From contig NZ_CP075691.1 in assembly GCF_020026305.1 (NCBI RefSeq), forward strand, positions 6,510,001-6,574,000: DNA of 64,000 nt, written 5' to 3'. Shown in pieces: positions 9,014 through 18,009 of this stretch. Position 1 is the stretch's first letter, and every line of letters starts with the position of its first letter. The notes beneath the pieces were generated by a model. It was not told the origin of the DNA. It saw only the letters and a list, made by a program, of their open reading frames with translations, and ran no database searches. This stretch comes from Streptomyces sp. 135 (GTDB taxonomy: Bacteria > Actinomycetota > Actinomycetes > Streptomycetales > Streptomycetaceae). The translations under genes were made by a program, and so were the position numbers.

Positions 9014-10567
9014 CTACTCGAGGAGGGCGAGCCGTACCTGGAAGGTGCACCCCTGACCGGGGGCTGAATCGATCTCGATGTCGCCGCCGTGGGCCGTGAC
9101 GAGGGAGTGCACGATCGAGAGGCCGAGTCCCGCACCGGCGCCCGTGGCGCGGCTGCGGGACGCGTCGGCGCGGTAGAACCGCTCGAAGACCCGCTGCCGT
9201 TCCTCCGGTGAGAGGCCCGGCCCCCGGTCCGCCACCTCCAGTACCGCGAGGCCGTCCCGCACTCCCACGCCGATCCGGATCGGCGTACCGCCGGGCGAGT
9301 GCGCTACCGCGTTGCCGACCAGATTGGTCACGACCTGCCGCAGACGTGCCTCGTCCGCGAGCGTCTGGGCGGTGGCGGGCTTGCCACCGCCCGGGCCGGT
9401 GAGCGTGACGGGGCGGGCGGCGTCCAGGGCCCGGACCTCGTGCAACGCGTCGGCGGCCAGTGTGCGCAGGTCCATCGGGGCGCGCTCCAGCGGGAAGGCG
9501 GGGGCCGGGCCGGTCCCGACGGCGCTGCCCTGCGCCGCCTCGTCCAGGCGGGCCAGGAGGAGCATGTCGCCCACGAGGCGGGCCAGACGCTCGGACTCCC
9601 CGGCGATCCGCGCCATGAGGTGGTCCGTCTCCAGCCGGGTCCGTGAGGCGCCCATCCGGTACAGGTCGGTGTACCCCTTGATGCCGACGAGCGGGGTGCG
9701 CAGTTCGTGGCTGGCGTCCGCGAAGAAGCGCCGCATCCGTGCCTCGGCCTCCGCTCGGGCGCGGAAGGCGGTGTCGATCTGGTCGAGCATCCGGTTCAGG
9801 CAGGTGGTCAGTCGCCCCACCTCGGTCTGCGCTCCGGCCGCCTCCGGGATGCGGTGGGAGAAGTCACCGGAGGTGATGGCGTTCGCGGTCTCCTCGATAC
9901 GGGTCAGCGGCCGCAGCCCGGAACGGACCGCGAACCAGCCGACGACGGCCAGCACGGCGAGCAGTATCCCGCCGGTGGTCAGGGAGACGGTCCGGGTCTT
10001 CTCCACCGTGCGGTCCACCTCGTCCAGCGACGTCGCGACGAGGACGCTCCCGCGGGCGGCTGCTTCGTCCGTCGAGGCGATCGACTGGTCGGGCCTGGTC
10101 AGCGCCACGACCCGCCAGCTGTGGCCGTCGTCCCGCGCCGGAACGGTGAACGGCTTCCCCGCTCGGTCGACTACGGCGTCCCGGTCGAGTTCCGGCAGCT
10201 GCGGCCCGCCCCCGGGCGCGGCGGTGGTGGAGTCGAAGGTGCTACGGGGGGCGCCGGCGTCGTCCACGTACGACACCGTGGTGTCCTCGAAGGAACTCAG
10301 GACGCGCACATTCTGCGAGGTGTCCATGCCCGGTGGCGGTGTGATGCGGGCGGCGATCTGCGCCGTGATCTTCAGGCGCGCGTCGACGCGTCCCTCCAGA
10401 TAGCCGCGCAGAGCGGTGTTGACGGCGGCGCCCGCCGCGAGGAGCCCGACGGCGACCAGCGTGGTCGCCAGGCACAGAAGACGCGTGCGCAGAGACATGC
10501 GCGCGAGGGCACGCCGTGCCTTGCGCACAGGATGGCGCCGGTTGTGGAGAGACCCTGGCACCCTCAT
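9014..10567 (-). CDS. Two-component sensor histidine kinase
   Basis: 517-aa membrane kinase. Order: transmembrane helix near 25-50, extracytoplasmic sensor region to about 190, second membrane helix, HAMP, HisKA with DASHELRTPL as the phosphorylated-His box, then HATPase with N (NLVGNAVAH), G1 (DRGPGL) and G2 (GAGLGLSIV) boxes. Its ATG overlaps the response-regulator stop as ATGA, so the two are translationally coupled. The signal is unknown. Confidence 0.95.
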   Translation of the reverse strand: MRVPGSLHNRRHPVRKARRALARMSLRTRLLCLATTLVAVGLLAAGAAVNTALRGYLEGRVDARLKITAQIAARITPPPGMDTSQNVRVLSSFEDTTVSYVDDAGAPRSTFDSTTAAPGGGPQLPELDRDAVVDRAGKPFTVPARDDGHSWRVVALTRPDQSIASTDEAAARGSVLVATSLDEVDRTVEKTRTVSLTTGGILLAVLAVVGWFAVRSGLRPLTRIEETANAITSGDFSHRIPEAAGAQTEVGRLTTCLNRMLDQIDTAFRARAEAEARMRRFFADASHELRTPLVGIKGYTDLYRMGASRTRLETDHLMARIAGESERLARLVGDMLLLARLDEAAQGSAVGTGPAPAFPLERAPMDLRTLAADALHEVRALDAARPVTLTGPGGGKPATAQTLADEARLRQVVTNLVGNAVAHSPGGTPIRIGVGVRDGLAVLEVADRGPGLSPEERQRVFERFYRADASRSRATGAGAGLGLSIVHSLVTAHGGDIEIDSAPGQGCTFQVRLALLE

Positions 10568-11304
10568 GGTCGGGGCCCGCGCAGTACGTAGCCGATGCCG
10601 TGCACGGTGTGGATGAGTTTGGGGCCGACCCGGTCCACCTTGCGGCGCAGGTAGCTGATGTAGGTGTCGACGATGCTGGGGTCGCCGTCGAAGTCGTAGC
10701 GCCAGACGTTCTCCAGGATCTGCGCCTTGGACATGGTCAGCCCGGCGTTGGTCAGCAGGAAGTGGAGCAGGCGGAACTCGGTGGGCGACAGACGCACCGG
10801 CTGCCCGGCCCGGGTCACCAGGTGTCCTTCGGGGTCCAGTTCGAGGTCGCCGAGGGTCAGGTTCTCGGACGGCTCGCCCTTGGTGCGGCGCAGCACCGCG
10901 TGGATGCGGGCGATCAGCTCCTCCAGGTCGAAGGGCTTGGTGATGTAGTCGTCACCGCCGAGGGTGAGGCCGGCGATCCGGTCCTGGCGGTCCTCCCGAG
11001 CGGTGACGAACAGCACGGGCACGTCGCCGCCGACGCCTTGGCCGGCCGTGCGGGGAAGGGCGCGCAGCTGTCGGATCACCTCGAAACCGTCGATGCCCGG
11101 GAGCATCACATCGAGGAGCACCAGATCCGGCGGGCGCTGGGCCGCCACTCGCAGGGCCTCTTCCCCGTCCGCCGCGACATCGACGTCGAACCCGGCGTAG
11201 CACAGGGCGGCCGGGAGGAGTTCACGCACGGTCGGCTCGTCGTCGACGACGAGCAGGTGGCCCTTGGACGAGGTGCCGCGGCGTGCCGCGCGGGCTGGTG
11301 TCAT
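10564..11304 (-). CDS. OmpR/PhoB-type response regulator
   Basis: 246-aa regulator. The receiver domain has acidic pocket VVDDE, phospho-acceptor Asp in LVLLDVMLPG and switch Lys in ITKPF. The C-terminal winged helix ends GIGYVLRGP. I took ATG 11304 rather than the ATG 24 codons upstream because the receiver starts shortly after it. Cognate of the kinase that follows. It may share a transcript with the MMPL exporter and glycine-rich membrane protein upstream, which could be its targets. Confidence 0.94.
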   Translation of the reverse strand: MTPARAARRGTSSKGHLLVVDDEPTVRELLPAALCYAGFDVDVAADGEEALRVAAQRPPDLVLLDVMLPGIDGFEVIRQLRALPRTAGQGVGGDVPVLFVTAREDRQDRIAGLTLGGDDYITKPFDLEELIARIHAVLRRTKGEPSENLTLGDLELDPEGHLVTRAGQPVRLSPTEFRLLHFLLTNAGLTMSKAQILENVWRYDFDGDPSIVDTYISYLRRKVDRVGPKLIHTVHGIGYVLRGPRP

Positions 11305-11415
11305 GGCTGGTTCGTTCCGCTTCGTTGTACGTGAGTTCCGCGTCCGGGGACCGGACCGGTCGCCCTGGCGGGACACCTGGCCGGGCCGGTCCCCGGGTTT
11401 CTGTCATGTCTTGCG

Positions 11416-12975
11416 TCAGCCCCGCCGACGGGGGCCCGGCTTCGAGGAAACCTCACGAACCTGTGTGTGGCCCCGCGGATGCGGCCGACGCCCGTCCCGC
11501 ACGGTGTACAGCCGGCTGCCCGCGTAGCAGGCCAGGCCGGCCAGGACAAAGCCGGCGAGCGCCGGGAACCCTACGGAGCCGTCGAGCCCGGCGTCCATCC
11601 CGCCCATCTCGTTGCCCATGAGGGAGAAGCCGATACCCATCGACGCCTGCGAGACGAGGCCGAGGATCAGGATGCCGACGCCGACAGCCACGCCGGCGCG
11701 CAGCGCGATCTCCACGTGGCGGCCCAGCAGCGCGTCGGCCTCCTCGCGTGCCGTTCGGGCCGGGGTGCGCGCGGCGGTGCGGTAACCCGCGTACACGAGC
11801 AGGCACAGCAGGAGCGTCAGGCCGATCAGCCACAAGGGGAGCCCGGCCACGGCCTTGCCGCTGACGTCGACCTGCTTGCCCCCTCCTTCGGTACCGCCGC
11901 CCCCCGTTCCGCCGCCCATGGCGCCGAGGCCGCCCATCATTCCGCCGCCCTGGGGCTGTCGGCGCTCCATTCCGGCCTGCCAGGACGCGCCCAGGCCGGA
12001 GGTGAGGACGGCGGACAGCAGGTTCGGCGCGGCCAGGAGCAGCACCCCGGCCGCCTTCGCCGCCTGGTCGCGGCCGGTCGCCGCGGCGGCTCCGGCCAGG
12101 AGCGCGAGGAACAGGGCGAGCGTGCACAGGGCGGTGAAGATCCCGGTCAGGGTCGAGGTGACCGGGTTCCACTTGAGGCGCGCCCGGCTCAGAGCGACGG
12201 GCGCGGGCAGCGACGTGTGGCGCGCGGCCAGGCAGCCGAGGCCGATGACGAGTGCCACTTCGAGCACTGCGAGGAACCCGGTCAGCACGACATCCGTGGT
12301 GAAGTCGAGGGACGGGATCCCCCCGCCGCCGGTCAGCCTGCCGAGCCCGCCGCCCGAGCCGCCGCCCTTGCCGAGCCTGTCCGACACGCTCTCGGGAAGG
12401 GAGAGCGAGCCGCGGGCCATGACCGCCAGCACGGGTACGAGCACGGCGGTGACGCCGAGCGCCCCCATGGAGCGGGCGATCACCAGCGCGGGGGCCGGCC
12501 GCGCGCGGCGGCGCAGCGGCCGGAAGAAGCACCAGCCGAGGACGGCCGCGCCGAGGAAGGTGAGCATCAGCGGCATGGCCCACACCTGACCGGCGATCCC
12601 GACGCTGAGACCACCACCGCCACCGCCACCGCCGCCGAGCATGTCGAGCATGCCTCCGCCGGCACCGGCCTTCGGCGTCAGGTCGGCGCTCAGGTCGGCC
12701 CGCCCGCCGAAGGCGAGGCTGACGAGGGCCGGGACGAGCTGGGTCAGCGGCGCGCTGCCGTCGGCGCCGAGGGCGCGCAGCGCCGCGTATCCCGCGCCTG
12801 ACATGACCGTGAGGGCAGTGAGGACGGCAAGCCCGCCCTCGACCGCGTGGCGCGCGGAGCCCCCGGCGGGCTTGAGCGGGGTGTCGGCGTTCCCCGGGCC
12901 CTTCTGCCCTCTCGCCGCTCTCGGCGCCGGGTCGCTCTTCCGCGCTATCGGGGGCGTCGTGGTGGTACGGCTCAT
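11416..12975 (-). CDS. Glycine-rich polytopic membrane protein, streptophobe-like
   Basis: 519-aa protein with about ten hydrophobic segments and two glycine runs (MLDMLGGGGGG..., GGMMGGLGAMGG). The layout resembles the Streptomyces-restricted streptophobe family of integral membrane proteins of unknown role; the match is by general appearance, not by a defined motif. ATG 12975 overlaps the stop of the MMPL gene (ATGA). Coupling to an MMPL transporter and a two-component pair suggests an envelope or export role. Confidence 0.75.
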   Translation of the reverse strand: MSRTTTTPPIARKSDPAPRAARGQKGPGNADTPLKPAGGSARHAVEGGLAVLTALTVMSGAGYAALRALGADGSAPLTQLVPALVSLAFGGRADLSADLTPKAGAGGGMLDMLGGGGGGGGGLSVGIAGQVWAMPLMLTFLGAAVLGWCFFRPLRRRARPAPALVIARSMGALGVTAVLVPVLAVMARGSLSLPESVSDRLGKGGGSGGGLGRLTGGGGIPSLDFTTDVVLTGFLAVLEVALVIGLGCLAARHTSLPAPVALSRARLKWNPVTSTLTGIFTALCTLALFLALLAGAAAATGRDQAAKAAGVLLLAAPNLLSAVLTSGLGASWQAGMERRQPQGGGMMGGLGAMGGGTGGGGTEGGGKQVDVSGKAVAGLPLWLIGLTLLLCLLVYAGYRTAARTPARTAREEADALLGRHVEIALRAGVAVGVGILILGLVSQASMGIGFSLMGNEMGGMDAGLDGSVGFPALAGFVLAGLACYAGSRLYTVRDGRRPHPRGHTQVREVSSKPGPRRRG

Positions 12976-15236
12976 CGGAGCACCTCGTACGGCTCGGCGG
13001 GGGCGGCGGTGGTGTCCGACGGCGGCAGGCCGGCAGGCGCGGGGTCGGTCGGGGCCGGACCGCTGCCCTGGAGGCTCTCGCCCTCCACGTCGACGCGCGG
13101 CACCCAGCGGTCCAGCCACCGCGGCAGCCACCAGGCACGGTGCCCGAGCAGCGCGAGCACCGCGGGGACGAGGGTCATCCGGACGACGAACGCGTCGAAG
13201 AGGACGGCGATCGCCAGGCCGAAGCCGATGGTCTTCACCATCTGCTCGCTCGACCCCATGAATCCGGCGAACACCGCGATCATGATCACCGCGGCGGCCG
13301 TCACGACCCGCGCGCTGTGGTCGAAACCGCTCACCACGGCCCGTACGGGCCGCGGGTCGGCGACGTACGCCTCACGCATCCGCGTCACCAGGAAGACCTC
13401 GTAGTCCATGGCGAGACCGAAGACGACGCCGACCATGAAGATCGGCATGATGGACATCACGGGGCCGGGCACGGAGACCCCGAACAGGGCGCCGAGCCAG
13501 CCCCATTGGAAGACCGCGACCACCGCGCCGAGCCCGGCGGCGATGGACAGCAGGAAGCCGAGCGCCGCCTTGAGCGGCACCAGGATCGAGCGGAAGACGG
13601 CGATCAGGAGCAGGAACGCCAGGCCCACGACGAGCGCGATGTAGGGGAGCAGTGCCTCGGCGAGCTTCTGGGAGACGTCGATGTTCATCGCGGTCGTGCC
13701 CGCGATCAGGACCTGCGCGTCGTCGCCTTCGGCCTCGGGTGCGCGCAGCGTGTGGACGAGGTCGGTGGTCTCCTTGCTGCCGGGCGCCGTGGCGGGCACG
13801 ACGGTGAGTACGGCGGTGTCCTTGCTCTCGTTGAACCGCGGCGGCGTCACTGTGGCCACCCCGTCCGTGTCCTGCATCCGGGCGGCGGTGTCCCGTGCGG
13901 CGGCCTGGGCGTCACCGCCGCCGTCGGCTCGCACGACAGCGGTCAGCGGCCCGTTGAAGCCGGGGCCGAAGCTCTCGGCGAGCAGGTCGTATGCGCGGCG
14001 CTGGGTGGTGGACGTCGGCTTGGACTCGTCGCCGGGCAGGCCGAGTTCGAGCGAGGCGGCCGGCACCGCGACGGTGATCAGGGCGGTGGCGCCGAGCAGC
14101 AGGACCGCGAGCGGCCGCCGGGTGATGAACCGGACCCAGCGGGCGCCCGGACCGGGCCGCGGCGCCGTCTCGGACCCCGCGCCGTCCTTGCGGCCCTTGT
14201 GGCCCTTGCGGCGGCGGGGGCGGGGGCGGGCCGGCTTGATGCGGCCTCCCGCGATGCCGAGCAGGGCCGGGATCAGGGTGACGGCGATCAGTACGGCGAG
14301 CGCGACGGTGCCGGCCGCGGCGAGCCCCATCTGGGAGAGCACCGGGATGCCCACGACGGGCAGTGCCGCGAGGGCGATCACCACGGTGAGACCGGCGAAG
14401 ACGACCGCGGAGCCTGCGGTGCCCACGGCGTGTGCGGCGGCGTCCTCACGGCTCCTGCCGCGGGCCAGCTCGTCGCGGTAGCGGGAGACGACGAACAGCG
14501 CGTAGTCGATGCCGACGGCCAGGCCCAGCATGGAGGCCAGGACGGACGTCGTCCCGCCCAGGTCGAGCGGTGCCGAGAGGACCTTGATCACGCAGGTGGC
14601 GACGCCGACACCGAGCAGCGCGGTGAGCAGCGGCAGCCCCGCCGCGATCAACGCGCCGAAGGTGATGACGAGCACGACGGCGGCCACCGCGAGTCCGATG
14701 GCCTCAGAGGAGTGGCCGCCCGCGGCCTTCTCGGAGACGGCGTTGCCTCCGGTCTCGACGGTGAGGGCGGACGCGCGTGCCTCCTCCACGGTGTCCATCA
14801 GGGCCTCGCGCGAGGCGTCGGTGAGCTCGTTCACCGTCACGCCGTACGACACCTGCGCGTAGGCGGTCGTACCGTCCTTGCTGACGGACCCCGTCTCGTA
14901 GGGGTTGGTCACCCGCTCGACCTGCGGTGCCTCGCCGAGAGCCCGTACGGCGTCGTCGACAGCGTGCTTCTGGTCCGGGTCGGTCACCTTGCCGTCGTCG
15001 GCCTTGAAGACGACCCGTGCCGTGGCGCCATCGGCCTTTATCTCGGGGAAGCGCTCTGCCAAGAGGTCATAAGCCTGCTGGGCCTCAGTTCCCGGAATGG
15101 AGAAATCGTTCGGCGGCGCGGCGTCCGCGCGGGAGGCGAGAACCCCAGCCCCCACGAGCAGACCCGCCCACAGGACGGTGACCAACCACCGCCATCGAAA
15201 GGAGAATTTGCCGGTCTTGAAGAGGAAAGCAGCCAC
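12972..15236 (-). CDS. MMPL family transporter
   Basis: 754-aa RND-superfamily exporter with about 12 membrane helices in two halves, each half with one large extracytoplasmic loop. The helix-4-like VGIDYALFVVSRYRDEL and helix-10-like FGLAMDYEVFLVTRMREAY motifs contain the Asp-Tyr pairs that relay protons in this family. GTG 15236 starts just before the first amphipathic segment; upstream codons in the same frame look non-coding. Probably exports a lipid or a hydrophobic metabolite. Confidence 0.9.
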   Translation of the reverse strand: MAAFLFKTGKFSFRWRWLVTVLWAGLLVGAGVLASRADAAPPNDFSIPGTEAQQAYDLLAERFPEIKADGATARVVFKADDGKVTDPDQKHAVDDAVRALGEAPQVERVTNPYETGSVSKDGTTAYAQVSYGVTVNELTDASREALMDTVEEARASALTVETGGNAVSEKAAGGHSSEAIGLAVAAVVLVITFGALIAAGLPLLTALLGVGVATCVIKVLSAPLDLGGTTSVLASMLGLAVGIDYALFVVSRYRDELARGRSREDAAAHAVGTAGSAVVFAGLTVVIALAALPVVGIPVLSQMGLAAAGTVALAVLIAVTLIPALLGIAGGRIKPARPRPRRRKGHKGRKDGAGSETAPRPGPGARWVRFITRRPLAVLLLGATALITVAVPAASLELGLPGDESKPTSTTQRRAYDLLAESFGPGFNGPLTAVVRADGGGDAQAAARDTAARMQDTDGVATVTPPRFNESKDTAVLTVVPATAPGSKETTDLVHTLRAPEAEGDDAQVLIAGTTAMNIDVSQKLAEALLPYIALVVGLAFLLLIAVFRSILVPLKAALGFLLSIAAGLGAVVAVFQWGWLGALFGVSVPGPVMSIMPIFMVGVVFGLAMDYEVFLVTRMREAYVADPRPVRAVVSGFDHSARVVTAAAVIMIAVFAGFMGSSEQMVKTIGFGLAIAVLFDAFVVRMTLVPAVLALLGHRAWWLPRWLDRWVPRVDVEGESLQGSGPAPTDPAPAGLPPSDTTAAPAEPYEVLR

Positions 15237-15385
15237 AAGCGGCCCCCGGATATGTTGCCGATCAACAGAACGGGGGCAAGAGTGGCATCTTTCACTGACC
15301 GGTTCCGGAGTGATTCCTGGGAGTTTCCTGAGAGCCGCTTTCCGTGCCGTGTTGCTCACGGAAAGCGGCCATCTCGAATTCTACG
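15237..15385. other. Upstream region of the MMPL operon
   Basis: No gene seen. It presumably carries the promoter for the leftward MMPL operon; no clear operator was found. Confidence 0.4.
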
Positions 15386-15560
15386 AGGGGGGAAATCGGC
15401 TCAGTGCGCCGGTGGCCGCGGACCGGTGGAGGTTCGTCGCCATCAGACTGGACTCCCGGGCGCCGCGCTCGGTGTAGAGGGCGGCCACTGCCTCGGCGAT
15501 CGCGGGGTCGTCGGGGGCGGCTTCCAGGGCGTGCGTCTCGCGGGCGGCGTCGACGCGTTG
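15385..15560 (-). pseudogene. Fragment of alkyl-sulfatase dimerisation domain (minus strand)
   Basis: The minus strand reads ALEAAPDDPAIAEAVAALY then ARESSLMATNLHRSAA, matching the end of the dimerisation domain of metallo-beta-lactamase-fold alkyl sulfatases. No start, metal-binding site or N-terminal domain is present. It meets a second, oppositely oriented copy of the same domain at about 15540. Confidence 0.55.
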
Positions 15561-15745
15561 ACCGCTCGGGCCCACGAACTCGCCGACACGGACATACGGT
15601 TGGCCTGCCATGTGGCGGAGTGGGCGTTCTTCGCCGAGCCGGAGTCGCCCTCGGCCCAGGACTGCTACGTGGAGGTGTTCGGCCGACGCCGTGAGGCCGA
15701 GGCGTCGTTGATGGGGAAGCTCGCGTTCTCCGACCCGCACCGGCG
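15525..15745 (+). pseudogene. Second alkyl-sulfatase fragment (plus strand)
   Basis: The plus strand reads GGVDALTARAHELADTDIR, then LACHVAEWAFFAEPES and REAEASLMGKLAF: the same dimerisation domain as the neighbouring minus-strand fragment but diverged from it. It is a paralogous piece rather than the other half. Head-to-head joining shows rearranged, decayed DNA. Confidence 0.55.
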
Positions 15746-15834
15746 TGTGCCGCGATGCGGGCGGCCGCGGAGCGCTGAGCGGCGGCGACGTGACCATGGC
15801 AATCGGTGGTGTGAGCCACTACAGATGGCACCGG

Positions 15835-15985
15835 GGGACGGCCACTACGTACTGGGTGCGCCCCTCGGGCGCGACGGCGCAGTAGGCGACGGTCGTCATG
15901 CCCACACCGCCCGCCGCCACGACCCGATGGAACTCGATCAGCGCGTCGGTGACGAGGCCACCGTCGCTGCGCCCTTCGAACGTCG
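15835..15985 (-). pseudogene. N-terminal fragment of an NADH:flavin oxidoreductase
   Basis: The minus strand reads LVTDALIEFHRVVAAGG and GMTTVAYCAVAPEGRT, a signature of old-yellow-enzyme-type oxidoreductases just after their start, then stops. It abuts the plus-strand middle part of a similar gene. Confidence 0.5.
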
Positions 15986-15989
15986 CGGC

Positions 15990-16570
15990 CTTGATGGTTC
16001 GACGCGGTCGAGATGCACCTCGGGCACAACTACTTCGCCAGTTCCTTCCTCAGCCCGCGCATCAACAAGCCACGGGATGCCTACGGCGGTTCACTGGACA
16101 ACCGGGCAAAGGTGGCCCGCGCGGCGGTGCGTGCGGTGGGGGACCGGATCGCGATTTTGGCGAAGTTCAACATGGACGACGGGGCCGGCGGTGGTCTCTG
16201 GCTGGACGAGGCGCTGCGGGTCGCCCGCTGGATCGAGGCGGACGGCACGGTCGACGCCCTTGAGCTGACCGTCGGGAGCTCGCTGCTCAACCCCATGTAT
16301 TTATTCAAGGGCAGGGCGCCGGTACGGGACTTCGCGGCCGCACTGCCGCAGCCGCAGCGTCTCGGCGTACAGCTGCTCGGTCACCGCTTTCTACGTGGAT
16401 ACCCCTACCGGGATGCGTTCCTGTCGCCATGGCCCGTGCGCTGCTGCGCGCACCGGACTTCGTCAACCGTGTACGGGCGGAGGGCACGGCCCGCTCGTTG
16501 TGCCTGCGCTGCAACAAGTGCATACCGACCAACTTCTCGGGGACTCGTTGCGTTCTTGCGTGATCGTCGG
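15990..16570 (+). pseudogene. Internal fragment of an NADH:flavin oxidoreductase
   Basis: The plus strand encodes FDAVEMHLGHNYFASSFLSP, then RDAYGGSLDNRAKVAR and the strand-6/7 part of the TIM barrel to about 16390; the frame then shifts to MARALLRAPDFVNRVRAEG and LCLRCNKCIPTNF. The latter is the cysteine cluster of the 2,4-dienoyl-CoA-reductase-like subgroup. No N-terminus and at least one frameshift: not functional. Confidence 0.7.
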
Positions 16571-17079
16571 CGAACGGGCCGGCGCTCCCGGCAGTCAGGT
16601 CATGAGCACCGCCCGCCGTGGGCCCGCAGGAGGCGGCGCTTGTCGTTTCCGCCGCAGCTGAACTTCCGTGAACCGCTGTGAAACCAGTCAGGAGCCGCGC
16701 ACGCGGGACGGACACGCAATGATCTTCGCCGATCCGCCGCGCGGCCCCGCTCCGGGAGACAGGAGCGCACGACGTTGCCGAGCCGTCGCCGCACGGACTG
16801 GTCGCGTCTCGCCTGCCAGGGCAAGCCCGGCAAGGTCGAGCAGTCCCCCCACCAACCTCTACACGCGACCGCCAAGCGCTTCCTGGACGCCTCGCGCACT
16901 CTCGCAGAGGCGTGACGCGGCCGGGCATGCCGGCGAGCGGGGGCGGACATTTCGCCAGGTCGGTCCCGCGGCGCAGGTCCGCCGAGCGGCCACCCCCATA
17001 GCAACCGGCCGGGCACAGACCTCCTGAGGCGTGCATCGCCCTGGGAGAGGCTGCTGCAGGGCACTGGCAGCCTGGGCAG

Positions 17080-17170
17080 CATGCGTCGGACATGCGCGCG
17101 TAACGCCTACAGCGCGCACAATGCACAGGGGCGATTCGCCCTGGTTTCCGCGCGCAGGTCACTGACCTGC
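17080..17170 (-). repeat. Dispersed intergenic repeat, inverted B half
   Basis: The reverse complement of 17101-17129 matches the CATTATGTGC...GGCGTTACG core of copy 1 (2739-2765). Flanking bases on both sides also align. Only about 37 bases separate it from the direct A half at 17207. Confidence 0.5.
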
Positions 17171-17206
17171 AGGTTCTTGCACGTGTCTCCGTTCCACATG
17201 TTTCGC

Positions 17207-17265
17207 GATGACGCATCATGTTGAGTGCGTGGCGATCCTCGAACCTGCGAGCAAGGGGTCCTGAC
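17207..17265 (+). repeat. Dispersed intergenic repeat, A half
   Basis: Begins GATGACGCATCATG and matches 2660-2718 over about 59 bases with roughly 80% identity by eye. Confidence 0.6.
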
Positions 17266-17559
17266 CAGCGCTTTTGTTGTCCGGGTGGGTTGCTCGCCCA
17301 GTTTCCCTCCGTGCAGTGGTTCGAGCGGATGCCTTCAGAGGGGCGTTCGGAGATTCTTGACGCTCGGACGACGCTCTAAGCGGAAGCCTCTGCTGTGCCG
17401 CCGCAGGCGGTGCGAGGCCCCGCGTTCGGGTGCGCGCAGTGTATGAGGAAGCCGCCGTACTGCTCGGGCACGACAAGGGCGCACTGGAGCATGCTGTTTG
17501 GCGGCATAGGGCGAAGGCCGCGTAGCCATCCCGCGGGCCTGGCGGTTGTAGGTGCGGGT

Positions 17560-17790
17560 TACAGCAGGCTGATCTGCTCGTGGGTGATCCGTGGCCGAGT
17601 TCGTGGACCTTGTCTTCGGCCTTCTGCTCCCACCGGTTAGCGAAGTCCTGCGGTGGCACCGTCGTGGCCAAAGGGTGGCGAGGGTGTCGTGGTGGTCGGG
17701 GCCCAGCCGCTCGGTCTGGTCCACCAGCAGGCCGCCAGTGCCGAGGCGGCCTTGCGGGCGTGGCCCTCCGCCAGATCGGGCCGTTCGGCA
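17560..17790 (-). pseudogene. Tetratricopeptide-repeat protein remnant
   Basis: The minus strand reads GGLLVDQTERLGPDHHDTLA at about 17675-17737, the hallmark of the tandem TPR units in actinomycete NB-ARC/TPR proteins. Neighbouring units are out of frame and broken (FANRWEQKAEDKVHELGH downstream). A fragment only. Confidence 0.4.
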
Positions 17791-18009
17791 GACGGTGGAG
17801 AAGCCGAGGCTCTTGATGACCGCGGCCCCGCGGCGAGGCGGGTCCCGGTGGCCGGTGCCGGGAGGGGGCGTCGCGGGGGAGTACGCGGCGCAGCCGGCAT
17901 GCCGGACCTGACTTACTGCGGGCCCCGTGACAGCCCGGCCGGTGGGGAGATGACGAAGTAGCGGGTCGGCCGTGCCGGGGTGGGCAGGGGCGCTTCTAGG
18001 TTCTCCGGC
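17791..18009. other. Leader of the main biosynthetic operon
   Basis: No gene seen. It must hold the promoter of the metX-metY-led operon. I looked for a SAM riboswitch (expected upstream of many metX/metY genes) and saw none. Confidence 0.4.

Larger units (their letters stand above)
16571..17560. other. Decayed or non-coding stretch
   Basis: No intact gene. A plus-strand open tail ending near 16915 (…WSRLACQGKPGKVEQS…, RFLDASRTLAEA) has coding character but no family I recognise. The stretch also contains two pieces of the dispersed repeat in opposite orientations (17080-17170 and 17207-17265). Confidence 0.5.

Noticed and set aside
13140..16268. A 1,042-codon open frame on the plus strand opposite the MMPL transporter
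   Set aside because: It is the complement of a clearly real gene, is extremely Gly/Arg/His-rich, and extends into decayed DNA. Such long antisense frames are normal in GC-rich genomes.
17791..18009. Possible SAM riboswitch ahead of metX
   Set aside because: No conserved stem pattern or core could be recognised in the leader.
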